A stretch of 64,000 nt of DNA, from contig JABMLP010000005.1 in assembly GCA_013176395.1 (NCBI GenBank), positions 248,001 through 312,000 on the forward strand. Reading direction: 5' to 3'. Positions 45,229-57,629 of the stretch are shown piece by piece. A program made the translations under genes and the position numbers. The notes beneath the pieces were generated by a model. The model made no database searches and had not been told where the DNA came from. It saw only the letters and a program-made list of their open reading frames with translations. The DNA comes from Venturia oleaginea (lineage: Eukaryota; Ascomycota; Dothideomycetes; Venturiales; Venturiaceae). The first letter of the stretch is position 1; each line of letters opens with the position of its first letter.

Positions 45229-48200
45229 ATGGCGGCCACTTCGTCCATGTTCATGTACTACTTGACGGTCCAAACTCCCTCCGCCGTTAATCAAGCCATC
45301 GTTGGTAACTTCTCCGGTGACAAGAAGATTCAAGAGGTTCTCACGGCCAGCGGTTCCCTCCTCACACTCTGGCAACCGAAGCAGAATGACACTGTCTTTC
45401 AGCCCACAGTTCTGATGACCCACGATACATTTGGCATCATACGGTCTCTGGCTGCTTTCCGCATTGCGGGCACAATCAAAGGTACGTCTTTTCCTATCTC
45501 CCACTCCTCTTTTGGTAGCTTCATTTAGTGATTCTCGAAGCATGTCGAGCAGCTCGACCGGAACCTACTGGCCACCACTAGTGGTACGAACGCGCTGCTC
45601 GTGCAGGCATGCGTTATCCTTTCTTTTCAAATTTTTGCTGAGGGATTATAGACTATATTCTTATCGGATCCGACTCGGGTCGCATAACTATACTCGAGTT
45701 CACCCCGGCCACGAAATCATTCAAACGGGTTCACCTCGAAACCTTTGGCAAGTCTGGCGTACGTCGCGTCATACCTGGACAATACCTCGTCACGGACCCA
45801 AAAGGCAGAGCCTGCATGATCGCGTCCATTGAGAAGAACAAACTTGTGTATGTCCTCAACCGAAATGCTCAAGCCCAGCTTACTATATCATCGCCGCTCG
45901 AAGCACACAAGGCCCATGCCCTCGTATTCGCTCTCATCGGCCTCGACGTTGGCTATGAAAATCCAATATTCGCTGCACTCGAAGTCGACTACGGTGATGC
46001 GGAGCAAGATCCATCTGGACAAGCATACGCAGATACAGAGAAGCAACTGGTGTATTATGAGCTAGATTTGGGATTGAACCATGTCGTCCGTAAATGGTCA
46101 GACACTGTGGATAGATCGGCGAATACGCTCTTTCAAGTTCCTGGTGGTTCAGATGGCCCAAGTGGTGTGCTCGTGTGTAGCGAAGAATTCATCACCTACC
46201 GACACTCAAATCAAGAGATACATCGAGTCGCCATACCTCGACGGAAAGGCGCAACAGAAGACCCAGGCCGAAAACGCTACATAACCTGTGGAGTCGTACA
46301 TAGATTGCGCGGACAGTTCTTCTTCTTGCTTCAGACTGAGGATGGTGATCTTTTCAAGCTCACCTTCGAGATGGTTCTGGACGGCAATGGCGAGCCGACT
46401 GCGGATGTTGCCCGAATTAAGCTGAAGTACTTCGACACAATCCCACCTGCGACCAGTCTGTGCATTTTGAAGATCGGTTATCTGATGGTCACAATGGAGA
46501 CTGGTCACCACTCCTGGTATCAAATCGCATCACTTGGTGAAGATGATGAAACCAAAGAGGTCTTCAGCGACGAATTCTCAGACTCAACAGAGCGCTACAC
46601 TCCTGCCTATTTCCACCCTCGGGCACCAGCGGAGAACATTATTTTGACAGAGTTCATTCCCTCGCTGAATCCACTAATGGGCCTCAAAGCCGTCAATTTG
46701 ACGAACGACGATGCGCCTCAGATCTATTCCATCTGCGGTACTGGTGCACGCTCCTCTCTGACGACATTGAAGCATGGACTATCCGTCTTGGATCTTGTCG
46801 ACTCTGGCCTTGGGCAGCGCGCTCTAAATGTCTGGACTGTCCCACTGAAACGTGATGACACCTTCGACGCATACGCTATCATTGCTTTCGATGTCGCTAC
46901 GGTTGTTCTTGAGATCAAAGATGAGGTGGAGCAGACGGACGAGACTGGAATCCTAACAACGGTGAGGACACTTTCGGTGCAACAAATGGGCGAAGACTCT
47001 TTGGTTCAGGTTCATCCCAAGGGTATCCGCCACATCGAAGGAAATGGTCGCATCAACGACTGGCCTGCTCCACAACATCGCACGATCGTTGCTGCAGCGG
47101 CCAACGTTCAGCAAATCGCTGTTGCCCTCAGCTCTGGTGAGATAGTGTACTTCGAAATGGACAGCGATGGCTCTCTCAATCAATTTGAGGACACAAAGGC
47201 TATGACGGCCACCGTAACTTGCCTGGGTCTAGGTCCCGTGCCAGATGGCCGGATTCGTACTCCATGGCTCGCTGTTGGATGTGACGACTCCACTGTTCGT
47301 ATCCTCAGCTTGGATCCTGAGTCGACCCTGCAGAGCAAATCTGTTCAGGCACTTAGTAGTGCCCCTTCCTCGATATGTGTTATGTTCATGGAAGACTACT
47401 CGTCTGGTGGAAACACCATGTATCTCCACATTGGTCTTCAATCCGGTGTTTACATTCGAACCGTCCTGGACGAGATTACTGGAGAAATTTCCGACACCCG
47501 AACACGCTTTCTCGGAAGTAAGCCTATCAAATTACGCAGTCTGCGACTGGAAGATCAAACGGTCATTCTCGCTCTCAGCACGAGATCCTGGGTTGGTTAC
47601 ACTGATTCCCAGACGCGGATGTTTACACTGGCACCGCTCGACTTCCCGCAGCTGGAATCTGGATCTGGGTTCCACAGTGCCAATCTCCAGTATGGCATTG
47701 TCGGAATCCATGAAGAAAACCTTCGGTAAGCATACCACCTTTCCTTTGTTCCACCCAGCATTATATGATGACACAAAACTATGCTCTTTCCTATTTTACT
47801 ATGAGGAGACACATTCAAACCAGTTGTTCCTTCTGATACAATGCGGTCGAAGTTCATTCAAACCCATGCTCTCTTTTGCTTGAGCCAATCACTAACACAG
47901 CAAACAGGATCTTTCAGATTACAAAGCTCACCACAAAGCTGCTCCAAGAGCACATTCCCTTACAGTATACTCCACGCAAATTTGTGCACCATCCGAAAGA
48001 GGCCCTGTTTTATATCATCGAAGCAGACAATAACACACTATCGGCAGCCACGCGTGAACAACTCCTCGGAGATCCAGGCGTGGTCAACGGAGATTCAGCT
48101 GTCCTTCCACCTGAGGAGACCGGCTACTCTAGAGGTAATGGTCATTGGGCGGCAGCTGTCCAGATTGTCGACCCAGTTCACGAGAAAGCCGTGGCTTTCA

Positions 48201-49225
48201 CTTTCGAAGGCTTTGACTACAAGGAAGCACCGACCAGCATCGCATATGTTCAATTCGAGGCGCATCCTGGAGACGAATTCCTACTTGTTGGAACTGGCGT
48301 AGAGATGATTGCCTCGCCGCGCGCCTACAAAGCCGGCTGGATTTACGTGTTCCGACTGCGCGAAAACGGGCGCTCCCTGGAACTCATCCACAAGACTAAG
48401 GTCGATGAGCCCCCGCTTACGCTACTCGCCTTTCAAGGACGTGTGCTTGCTGGTATTGGCAAGAATTTGGTTCTCTACGACCTTGGTCAGAAGCAACTTC
48501 TACGCAAATGCCAGGCTGTCAACGCTGTACCCAACTTGCTGACTGATCTCCAAACTCAAGGAAGTCGAATCATCTGCTCTGATGTACAGGAGTCGGTTAC
48601 GTATGTTGTGTACAAGCATGGAGATAACAGACTGCTACCATTTGCTGATGACACGGTTGCACGATGGACTTCAGCAGCAGCGATGGTTGATTATGAGACC
48701 ACAGCGGGTGGTGACAAGTTCGGCAATCTTTGGCTGGTTCGTTGTCCGGAGAAGGTTTCTGAAGAGGCAGATGAAGATGGTGCAGTCGCTCATCTGGTTC
48801 ATGAAAAGCCATACCTGCAAGGCACCTCGAGTCGTCTTGATCTCGTTGCGCATTTCTTCACGCAGGATATCCCAACTGCGATCCAAAAGATTGCTCTCGT
48901 CGCGGGCGGCAAAGACGTGCTCTTGTGGGGTGGTCTACAGGGCACGATTGGTGTCATCATTCCATTCGAGCAGCGTGACGATGCCAACTTCTTCTCGTCG
49001 CTGGAAGAGCACATGCGCAAGGTTGATGCGCCGATCGCTGGCCGCGACCACTTGATCTACCGCAGCTACTATATCCCAGTCAAGGGCGTGATTGATGGCG
49101 ATTTGATAGAGCGATTCATGTTCTTGCCTAGGCCGCAGAAGGAGAGCATCGCTGCCGACTTGGATAGGGATGTGAGAGAAGTGGAGAGAAAGATTGGTGA
49201 TATGAGGACGAGATTTGCGTACTAA
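45229..49225 (+). CDS. RSE1: Pre-mRNA splicing factor RSE1 (SF3B3/SAP130)
   Basis: 1214 aa; exons 45229-45481, 45652-47725 and 47908-49225, phases exact. Large WD-like beta-propeller protein of the U2 snRNP SF3b complex, needed for branch-site recognition. Family landmarks: [22 protein letters not shown] at the N-terminus, [66 protein letters not shown], and a C-terminal CPSF A domain with [16 protein letters not shown] and the [22 protein letters not shown] run. The length agrees with other fungal RSE1 proteins. The intron after GTIK is 170 bp, long for this window. Confidence 0.97.
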
Positions 49226-49608
49226 TTGATGTTGGCAATGCACCCTCGAAGTGCCGGCGTTAATGGAAAACCCTGGCGTGGATATTTGGGAATAGGATGG
49301 GTAATCCATTATGTTGCTTGGGGCTATTCTCCTCCATGCACATTGGATGTTGTACGATATAATCGTGCAAATCACCAGCCTGTGAAACAGTCTAGCTAAT
49401 TAAAAGATGTTGGTTGTCATAGATAGAAGTTCACCTGTGCCGATTGTTGTTCATTCACTGCCTCGTTGGTTTTAGTGTTTCTCTCCTATATTGCTATATC
49501 AAAATGATGTCAACTCCCCCATTTGCTATAAGAGGTAGCTTAGCTGAGCAATCACAATCATGATTGAAATAGGTCCACGTCGATGGAGATTTCCACATCA
49601 ACGTCGAT
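49226..49608. other. Intergenic, 383 bp between convergent genes
   Basis: 3' regions of RSE1 and the proline-rich gene; no feature seen. Confidence 0.55.
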
Positions 49609-51846
49609 TTAGTTGATTGAATAAGGGACTTCGTCGTCAACTAAGATTCTTATCACGTGAGAAGGATCAAAGTGGCGCCTCATATGACTCGGAGACAACG
49701 GACGGAATTTGGTCCGACTATCCACCTTCCTATAAATCTTCTCTTTCTTCTCGTCATGAAGCGTTTCGTTAAGTTCTTCCACGCTGTCCAGCGAACTCTT
49801 CGATTGAAGCCTCCTCCTCCCCCTTTCAGCAGAGACAGGGTTGAGATACTTCTGCGGTGGCGTTGGCGCCAAAAGCTTGGTCTCTTGCTCAGAAATGAGT
49901 TGACGATATTCCTCCGCAGAATCAGGTGTCGGCGTCGTAAGTGGCGTAATATGAGAGTCTCTCCCCCAAGGATCACTCGCAGGCGTAGTTGTGCTCGCTG
50001 AGTCCGGACTAATGCGCTGTTTATCATAGTGTCTACACAAAGTGCTTCTCTGGATACTATCTCTCATCGCCTCGGTAGTGTCATAAGCACCCTCTCTTGC
50101 ACTGGGCGAAATTGTTTGACCACCAAGATGTAGTGAAGATTTTGCACGAAGATTTCGTGAGTAGACGCTGCTAGTTCTTTCGGGCTGGGCAATCGGGATA
50201 AGATAGTGTGGTCCAGGAAGGTCTTGCATATTAGTGTTGAGACGGGGTAGCAAGGTGTGTTTTGGTGGCGATCCTTTTGGTGGCACGGGTGGTGGAGATT
50301 GTGTTGGGTGGTAAGCACTGTGCAGTGAATCGATAGGCTGAAGGAGATCCGCACTCGTGTCTTTTGGAGGCGGCGATGGTGTTGTATCGGACGAAACACT
50401 GGCAGAGTTCTTGGGTAGCGGTGGAAGCGTTGGTGTATCGATCCTTACTGGCGAAGAAGGTGGTGGCGGCGGTGGCGGTAGTGATGGTGGGGCCGTAGGA
50501 GGATCGGTCAGTGAAGACTTTGATGTCTTTCGTCGCAAAAATGATGGTACGCGCGACCCGCGAGACGATTTTGGCAGTGGAGGAGGCGCACGTCGAGGCC
50601 TGGGCACGTGACAAGTCCTAGGCCATTCAGGAGATGATGATGGTATTGTCAAAGAGGTATTGTGGGCATGGAATGGTGGCGGTATTCCAGTGTGCGATGT
50701 TTTTGGCCTCAGAGGTGGTGGTGAAGGCGTCGCAAAAGGAGATAAAAGTAGAGGTTTTGGAGATGGCGGCATTGTGAAGAGATTCGAAGCTGTAGTTGGT
50801 GGAGGGGCAAAGGGGTTGTAGACAGTCTGAGGCAGATGAAACCCGACCTCATTGACAGGCGAGACATATCTCCGCCTCTCTCTTTGCCTGGCTTGAAACT
50901 GCTGCCCTTGCCATTCCTGAAATTCTTGCTGCGTCTGGTGTTCTACTCGTGTGATCTCGTCGGTGATAGGACTGACTTCTCTAGCTACATCGGCAATGTG
51001 CTCAACTTCTGGTCTTCGATCTGTGGTCTTGACCGTTCGAGAGGCGGCTTTTGTATGCTCAGCTCCAGGCGAAATGGCTGTGGAATTCCAATATTCGGCA
51101 TGTTTTGCCTTTTTGAAAGCAGCTTCCGTATTCGCCGTTCTCAACGATCTTCCCAAACCTTCCGACTTGTCCATGATTTGCTGGAAAACCTCCTCAGTGA
51201 AGCATCCGTATATCAAAGCAGCCAGCCAAACAAGACGCCGACTCTTTGGTTTCTCTTTGGCGCTCAGTTTGGCGACTATAGAGGCCCGAAGTGGTGTGAT
51301 GATATCCTCCTCTCCACCTAGCCGAGCGAGCATACATGCTTTGCATCCATCTTGTTGAGGAGCCCATCTTTTGTCTTGATTGCTTTGACGTCGCGCAAAG
51401 AAGCTGCTGGAAGATGGTGTCCACATTGACCGAATGTCCAAAAGGTGTAGGAACGGCTTCATCACTTCATCAGATATCGCAATACCTACCTCGGTCGGGT
51501 CGACAAGACTTTTGGGAAGACTGGCATTGACTTGCTTGTGGATCCATTCGAAGATAGAATTTACGAAACCCGAGTTCAGTCCAGCATGCATCCTACATAA
51601 GCTTTTCCCCTGACCGGATTCCTTCCTGAGATGGGCAGGAAGCTTGTCGATATCTTTTTTGGTCAACTCGCGATACTTAGATTGAGTAGATGAGTCGTAT
51701 GGATGTGCGGGTGATGGCTGATGTGAGAGGATTCTGGTAAGGAGTTTCATGTCCGACGTAGTAAGGCTGTGGAAAGAGTGGTTTTTGGATGATTGAGCCA
51801 TGTTTGGGTATAGAGCTTTGAGAGCAGCCGTGCAGTTGTAAGTCAT
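49609..51846 (-). CDS. Proline-rich conserved fungal-type protein, 745 aa
   Basis: Uninterrupted from ATG at 51846. The N-terminal 230 residues look globular, with a CKAC pair in DGCKACMLARLGGEEDIITPLRASIV and a helical VWLAALIYGCF segment; the wording resembles an uncharacterised Pezizomycotina family. From about residue 340 the protein is disordered and very proline-rich (PPPPPPPSSPVRI, PPPVPPKGSPP, many SP/TP sites), suitable for SH3 or WW binding. No membrane helix, signal or enzymatic motif. The function is unknown; a scaffold or septum/polarity role would be a guess. Confidence 0.8.
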   Translation of the reverse strand: MTYNCTAALKALYPNMAQSSKNHSFHSLTTSDMKLLTRILSHQPSPAHPYDSSTQSKYRELTKKDIDKLPAHLRKESGQGKSLCRMHAGLNSGFVNSIFEWIHKQVNASLPKSLVDPTEVGIAISDEVMKPFLHLLDIRSMWTPSSSSFFARRQSNQDKRWAPQQDGCKACMLARLGGEEDIITPLRASIVAKLSAKEKPKSRRLVWLAALIYGCFTEEVFQQIMDKSEGLGRSLRTANTEAAFKKAKHAEYWNSTAISPGAEHTKAASRTVKTTDRRPEVEHIADVAREVSPITDEITRVEHQTQQEFQEWQGQQFQARQRERRRYVSPVNEVGFHLPQTVYNPFAPPPTTASNLFTMPPSPKPLLLSPFATPSPPPLRPKTSHTGIPPPFHAHNTSLTIPSSSPEWPRTCHVPRPRRAPPPLPKSSRGSRVPSFLRRKTSKSSLTDPPTAPPSLPPPPPPPSSPVRIDTPTLPPLPKNSASVSSDTTPSPPPKDTSADLLQPIDSLHSAYHPTQSPPPVPPKGSPPKHTLLPRLNTNMQDLPGPHYLIPIAQPERTSSVYSRNLRAKSSLHLGGQTISPSAREGAYDTTEAMRDSIQRSTLCRHYDKQRISPDSASTTTPASDPWGRDSHITPLTTPTPDSAEEYRQLISEQETKLLAPTPPQKYLNPVSAERGRRRLQSKSSLDSVEELNETLHDEKKEKIYRKVDSRTKFRPLSPSHMRRHFDPSHVIRILVDDEVPYSIN

Positions 51847-52536
51847 TCGACAATATTTGTTGTTCCTAAGATGTGGTGGAGATGGCGGCGTAGATAGGAG
51901 TCATGATGAATGAATGCATGTAGGAAGTGAGATTTTGATTGACAAACACTTGAGTTCAGGTGAACATGTTCTGCTTGACTGAGATGTAAAATGTCAGCCT
52001 TTACCACTTGATCAACAGTCGCGTCATAAAGAAACCTTTGAACACCCTGTATGAGACATCAACTACGGATGATCAATATAGAGTCACATTTTAGAGGAAC
52101 ATTCCGAAATGCTGCAATGGTAAAAATGAGATTCTTTGGCCGAAGTGGGTGAATCCGGCTCCCGGTTGGTGGCGTTGAGGACGCCCTGTCTCGTGAGCAG
52201 CTTATTATAGAACTTCGTACCTGAGTTTCCAAAGACCCTATTTCCTATCGTTAGAACATATTCGGCCAAAGAAAATACAATGAACCAAGAGATTTGGCAA
52301 CTATTGGAATGCACCGTAAGCGCCAGGAACAAAGAATTCCGCATAAAGTCGTTATCAAATTAGCGTCGCGGATGAAAAACAGTCAGCCCTGATGAAAATC
52401 ACCCCATGGAATGCAATAGCATACGCTGCATACCAACTGCGTCAGCCAAGCATGATCGCAACGGCAGACAAAAATAGCGACCACGCTCAAAGCTATGGCT
52501 CACCACCATCAAGACCAAAACAACTGCGAGAATCCC
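51847..52536. other. Intergenic, 690 bp
   Basis: Upstream of the proline-rich gene and downstream of the DUF2235 gene. One 86-codon minus-strand ORF lacks features. Confidence 0.5.
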
Positions 52537-54195
52537 TCACTTTGCAGTCGCGTATGGAGCCTTGAGATGGTGATCAAACAGCGTTTTGCGAGTGACTTCG
52601 TCTATGGTTCCCTTCTCGAACACTCCTAATTCATCTTCCTCCAGGCCGTTCAGGCCCGCATCACGGTACAGCCAGTTTGTACGTTCTCCTGTAGGAGCGA
52701 CCCATTTCTCCTCAAAGGTATGTTCGGTGTCGTACTTGGAGGCTCCTAACGCTGCAGGAGAATATTGTGTTGTCAAGTCGTAGTTTTTTCCGCCAAGTAG
52801 CATACGTGCTCTTACGGAGGCATGAAGGTATTCGTAGGTATTGACCAGTGGATCGTCTCTTGGTTTGCCACTGTCGTACCTGAGTCTGTGGTATTGTCCT
52901 GGCGTCCTTATATACTTGCCGATGATATTGGCTGGGAATACAAAGGAGTTGATCAAGTCGCCTAGGCCCCAAGCCCAAGACCTCGGCGGCCTCCCTTTAG
53001 GATACCGAGCTTTGTCCGCGTTCACTTCGCGTAGGAGATAGTTCTGTGGTTCCGTGGTGAAGGCAATGTTCATCATACTTGTCTTGGGATTGTCAGTTGA
53101 AAGAGTGGCCAACTGCGACATCATCCAAGCCAATGTAATGTCACTCATGCCAGTATCGGCAGCGCCGCCGCCAATGTTGGAGTGGACACCTGGGAACCAC
53201 ACTTGTTTTAATCTGGTGACACTGCCTTCAGGCTTCTCCCACAGTGTCGGCGAAAAAGCGCTGCGGTGCTCGTCAAGAGCGAGAGCTTGAAAGGCATTGA
53301 GAATATTGTTGGAGATGGTAGTATCATAGAAGCGATATTTGCGGAGCGAAGGTGCAAACCCTATTGTTTGAAGCCAGGGTGTTATCGGCAAACCAAGCGA
53401 CCCGACCGTGTCGAACACTCCAATTGCGGCAATCTTCACGTCGCGAGTCAACTTGAGGTTCCTGAGCTTCTGAGAATAGAAGTCAAGATAGGCATCCGGA
53501 CCGTCTCCAGCATCGGCCACCGGGAGATCGTTGTGGAAGACATTGTATTCCTCCTTTTCGATGAGTCCGGCGTCAAGTAAGGCCTTGGGGCCCTTTGGGA
53601 GATAACGCTCTTCTCCAGCACCTTCCCAGTCCTCAAAGATCTCATAAAAGCATCGCATCGCAGACTTTTCCAGCAGACCAAATTTTGCCACCATGCCTGC
53701 GGTGCTCCTGGCCGTGAAAGCTCCTCTGGAATATCCGATGAAGTAGATCCGATCATGGTCCACGTAATTATTGACCAAAAACGCGTAAGCGGCGCGAACA
53801 TTGTCCGAGAGACCCATTGCTAAACCGCCGCCCAGGAATTTGTCAACGATCGACCAACTGCTTCCTAAGCCGTTCTGATAGTAAATGATCTGAGAATGGC
53901 CCTCGTCATCTTCTGGCCGCATTGCTCGACAAATTCGGGTTACGTTCGAAGGGTCCACCGGATGCCCTTTGACGCCTTTGGTGAGACGTTCCCACAAGCT
54001 AGCTCTCGCCCATCCCAAATCGCTATTCTAATAGCGAATTAGCCTAGCACGAATATGAGATTCGCAAACAACACCAACCATCCATGTGCCTGAAAACTGT
54101 TAACCTTGATATCAAGGAATGATGCGTGTGAACTAACCATCGCAAGCTACAACGATCTTTCGCGGCCGTCTTTCAAGTTTGCAGGTTGAGGCCAT
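52537..54195 (-). CDS. DUF2235 alpha/beta hydrolase (Tle1-like)
   Basis: 519 aa; exons 54138-54195, 54079-54089 (11 nt) and 52537-54027. Start MASTCKLERRPRKIVVACD. Only the 11-nt micro-exon (GC ACA TGG ATG) restores the family motif CDGTW before NSDLGWARASLWERL; both flanking introns (48 and 51 bp) are GT-AG. DUF2235 (PF09994) landmarks: PSNVTRICRAM, IIYYQNGLG, the nucleophile elbow GYSRGAFTARS, GVFDTVGSLG, and the His in WFPGVHSNIGGG. Bacterial relatives include type VI secretion phospholipase effectors; fungal members are uncharacterised, probably cytosolic lipases or esterases. There is no signal peptide. Confidence 0.92.
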
Positions 54196-57076
54196 ATTGG
54201 AGCCGGAAGCTTTGGCCGATATTTTTCTTGGGGTGTATGTGTTTGATGTCGGAAAATTCGTACACAAAGCACGTGGTGGTGAGCTGATGAAGCGCTCCGC
54301 GACGGCAGATTGAAGTGGAGAACTAGGTACGGTAGATGTAAGTACGCATAATTGAACAAGTCTTTCATGGCATGGAGAAGGCGAAATACACGGTGTATGG
54401 CCTTCATAGCTACGGTAGTGCCCGTCAGCGACATGTTAGCCTGCAGGCGTAGCTGAAGTGGATCAGCCCAAGGTGTCTTCAGACCGGATGTTGGTAAAGC
54501 GGACGGTGATCGCATTTCATTAAGTGCATGTGCACACCCGTATCCGGAGGCATGGCTGAATTTGGGCGTTTCCTCATTCGATGTATTCCGAGGGGGCTGA
54601 GGCATCGAGCGGTCAGGTCTAATGCTGGTGCATCTCCATGGCGTACATTTGGCTTCAGCTTGTCAGACGGAAAGGAGGGGATTGGTTCGGTGATTCCATC
54701 AAAGATAAAGTTCGGTGAAGGAGAGATACAGTTGTTGCTGCCAAGTGGAGGGAGAGGGGGCTGTATTTTGCCGAACTACTTGGTACGGCGTAGAATTCTA
54801 ATTGTTAAGGGCTTTTTCGAGGATGATTCTTTGAGCGTGGATTTGCCTGGCGAATCCAGAGGGGGTTCTGTTCGACTTAGAATTGTTTAAATAAAAAGAA
54901 AATATCCAAAAATCCTAGATTTGCTCGATAATTGAGCTTTGCGCGGCTATTTGAATCTAGCCAATTAGAGGGCTTAAACAGCCAACAAATCGAACAAATC
55001 GAACAAATCGAGCGCCGCCAACTTTGGCTACCGCTCGATTCGCTGGATTCGCTGGCCGCTAGAACACGCTAGAGCACACCCAAAATCGAGGGGATTTCTT
55101 ATTGCCTTTGCGAGAAAGACGTGGACACTTGGCGTTGAAACGAAAAGCCTGTTCCCCTATAGACTGTAGACTAGCTACGGATTTTGAGTACCCCTCCTTG
55201 CGGGTGACAAATATAGCGGCCGTATGCACGGGCCTCGCATCACGGAATTTTGTAGTAACATCAATTACACAGTTTTTGAGCCATATTAAAGCCTAGATAA
55301 TTGATTCTTTAGTATTTAAATAATAACAGGCGTGTTACAGATCACCTCAAGGCTGAAGAGCAGGAAGGCAGGACTCGCTAAGAATGGTTGGATGATAAGA
55401 AGTTATTGCTAGGACTGATAATGGAGGGGAATCCTTCGAGCACAAGGATGAGACTGGTGCAACGGAGTCAATCCTTAAGGAGAATAGTAGGTGCAGGAGT
55501 CACGTGATATTCCCGCAGTTCCCACAGGTCTTGGCAAGGCTTACAGGTGTGGGAAGTCAGACGTAGCCTTGAGTCTCTCCCCAGACTGTTGCGTCCCAGT
55601 TATGGCATTGGCAAGAGTAGGAGCGCGATATAGCAAGTAGGGAGAGCGACTAGCAGCAGGTAGGCTCCGACTATAAGACGGCAGGTCTATAGCACGATCG
55701 GCGCCATACAATACGGCAGCTACCAGACAGCCTCGTCTACGGGCATAACCGGAGTATCACACCCAAGCAGCGAAATCACGACTACGATGGTTACTATTGC
55801 CTCCAGCATCACACAACCAAATACACTGCCGCATAGGAATCTGGTGTAAGGCAACTTTCACAAGCAGAAACATACTTAGGGAACCCATTGGCCTTGAGGG
55901 ATAAGGCGAAACAGATAGATAAAGCTGAGCATTAGAGGGAGACTGTAGGTAGAAGGATAGCGAAACACGAGACATTGCCTCTTGATTCTACATAGCACAG
56001 ATATACTAGCAGAGTAACCAGTATCTACAAGAGCTCGCGGGCATTTGGAGATACTGGTTAAGGGAAAAGGGGGGGGGATCGAGGGGACAGCTGGTCTTGT
56101 TTCAGTGAACGGGGCGAAGTGGGGCGCGGTGGATTATATAATCTATCACGTGCCGGCTGTCTGATGAAGTCCTCCTAACCGGACATAGCTGCGTGATTAA
56201 GCGGCTGCAACCGAGTAGGATAAAATCAATCAATCAAAATCAAGGTGTGGGAAGTGTGGGAAAAGGCCAAGAGGTGGGAATACACCTTGGCACCCAGAAC
56301 CAGAAAGGTATATAGGGAGGACGTTGAATGGACTTTCCTTTCTCTCTTCGTGGTTATCTCATGTTATGTTTCGCACATAGGAGCTTCTTTAACCTACTAC
56401 AGTAACGCCTTTAACTTAGATACAATCAAGCACGAGTCATATGCACACGAAGCAAGCCCACCCCCAACCTTCATACTAACCGACAAGCGTTCAGGATTGA
56501 TCTGAGGATCAAATCGGTTAGACGACAATTGAATTGGGAGATACATCGGACGGCTAGGATCTAGTGAGCCTCCAAAGAACCTGAGCAAGGGAAGGTACTT
56601 AAAGTAAGTACTTCCAGACTGATATTGCCCTCACCCCAAACCCGCGGACCAGAGCAAGAGGACACAGGTGTCAAGAAGGTCTTGACATAATCAACTGTGT
56701 TGAGAAACGAGTTCCCCGTAACACGTTCATTGTTGAACACCCTTGGCATGAACACTGGATTTCTTAGGAGAATGGGATCTCTATATCTAGAACGAGACTC
56801 TGCTCCCTCAGAAGTCTCGTAGTTCTACTCTCTAGTTTACTCCCATAGTACTCTTTAGTTATCTCGCTATTGCTTTAGTTATTTTAGCACAATTCATGAC
56901 TCTTATACCTTACAAACTTCGCTTCACTTGGTTGATACAATATTATCGCTCAGGACTATTTGAGCCCCATTGTACGGATTAGCCAAATCCAGCTATATTA
57001 CTTGAGTCATAGCCTCTGCGTAACATAACGGTTTTCCATATATAGTAGACAGTCTCTTAGCCCTAGAATTAAAAAC
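54196..57076. other. Gene-poor 2.9-kb region left of the transposon
   Basis: No credible gene. Contains short direct repeats (tcgaacaaa units at 54986-55010), a G run (56068-56078) and AT-rich segments. 56698-57000 could be retroelement-derived, but neither LTR ends nor coding remnants could be shown. It contrasts with the gene-dense window to its left and is probably an old repeat region. Confidence 0.45.
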
Positions 57077-57086
57077 ATTCTTTTAT
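57077..57086. repeat. Left 10-bp target-site duplication of the MULE
   Basis: attcttttat directly precedes the left inverted repeat and is repeated directly after the right one (60738-60747). Confidence 0.9.
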
Positions 57087-57158
57087 CGGTTAATTGCTGA
57101 ATACCAACATACATTCGATTTTCTTGCAGTTACATACATTAAATTGCAGTTACATACA
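57087..57158 (+). repeat. MULE left terminal inverted repeat (72 bp)
   Basis: Starts cggttaattgctgaatac and ends in two copies of ttgcagttacatac. It is the exact reverse complement of 60666-60737. A third copy of the inner motif lies at about 57199-57212. Confidence 0.95.
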
Positions 57159-57629
57159 CTAAATTTAATTGCGCGCACATACAATCCCGCAAGGGTAATT
57201 GCAGTTACATACATAATTCCTATTGGCCCAACCGCCGCAATGCCGCAGGGCCTAAATCACGTGAATATTGTCTCCTGCCTCGTCTAAACCTCGTTGCAGC
57301 CTACGATCAAAAATCCAGTTGCCATAAGCAAGAATAAGCCTTATCGCACTGCTTTTAAGCGATCGAGGCTTGTTGCAACTGGGTTGAAGCTGCTGCGTTT
57401 GGAGTTGGGTCAACTTTGGGTAGTGAAAATTTTCACGGTCGCACGTCATTTAGGCGAGGTACCCTCTATTATCTAGCGTTCGGGATGTAATCTGCGGCTT
57501 ATGCTACGATGTACTATGAGGGACTTCAGGCAACTGACCGCCCGTCTTGTCGCAATAATCCTATCGCCCTGCCTTAAACATTAACACTACCGTACACTAT
57601 TCTATTACTACCTTAATCGTACACTTGCA

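Noticed and set aside
50357..50611. Gly-rich plus-strand ORF
   Set aside because: Antisense of the proline-rich region of the 745-aa gene.
54528..54890. 120-codon plus-strand ORF
   Set aside because: No recognisable domain; it lies upstream of the DUF2235 gene on the other strand and has no supporting splice or motif evidence.
56698..57060. Possible retrotransposon LTR (starts tgttgagaaa)
   Set aside because: No matching second LTR, no defined 3' end or primer-binding site, and no coding remnant nearby.
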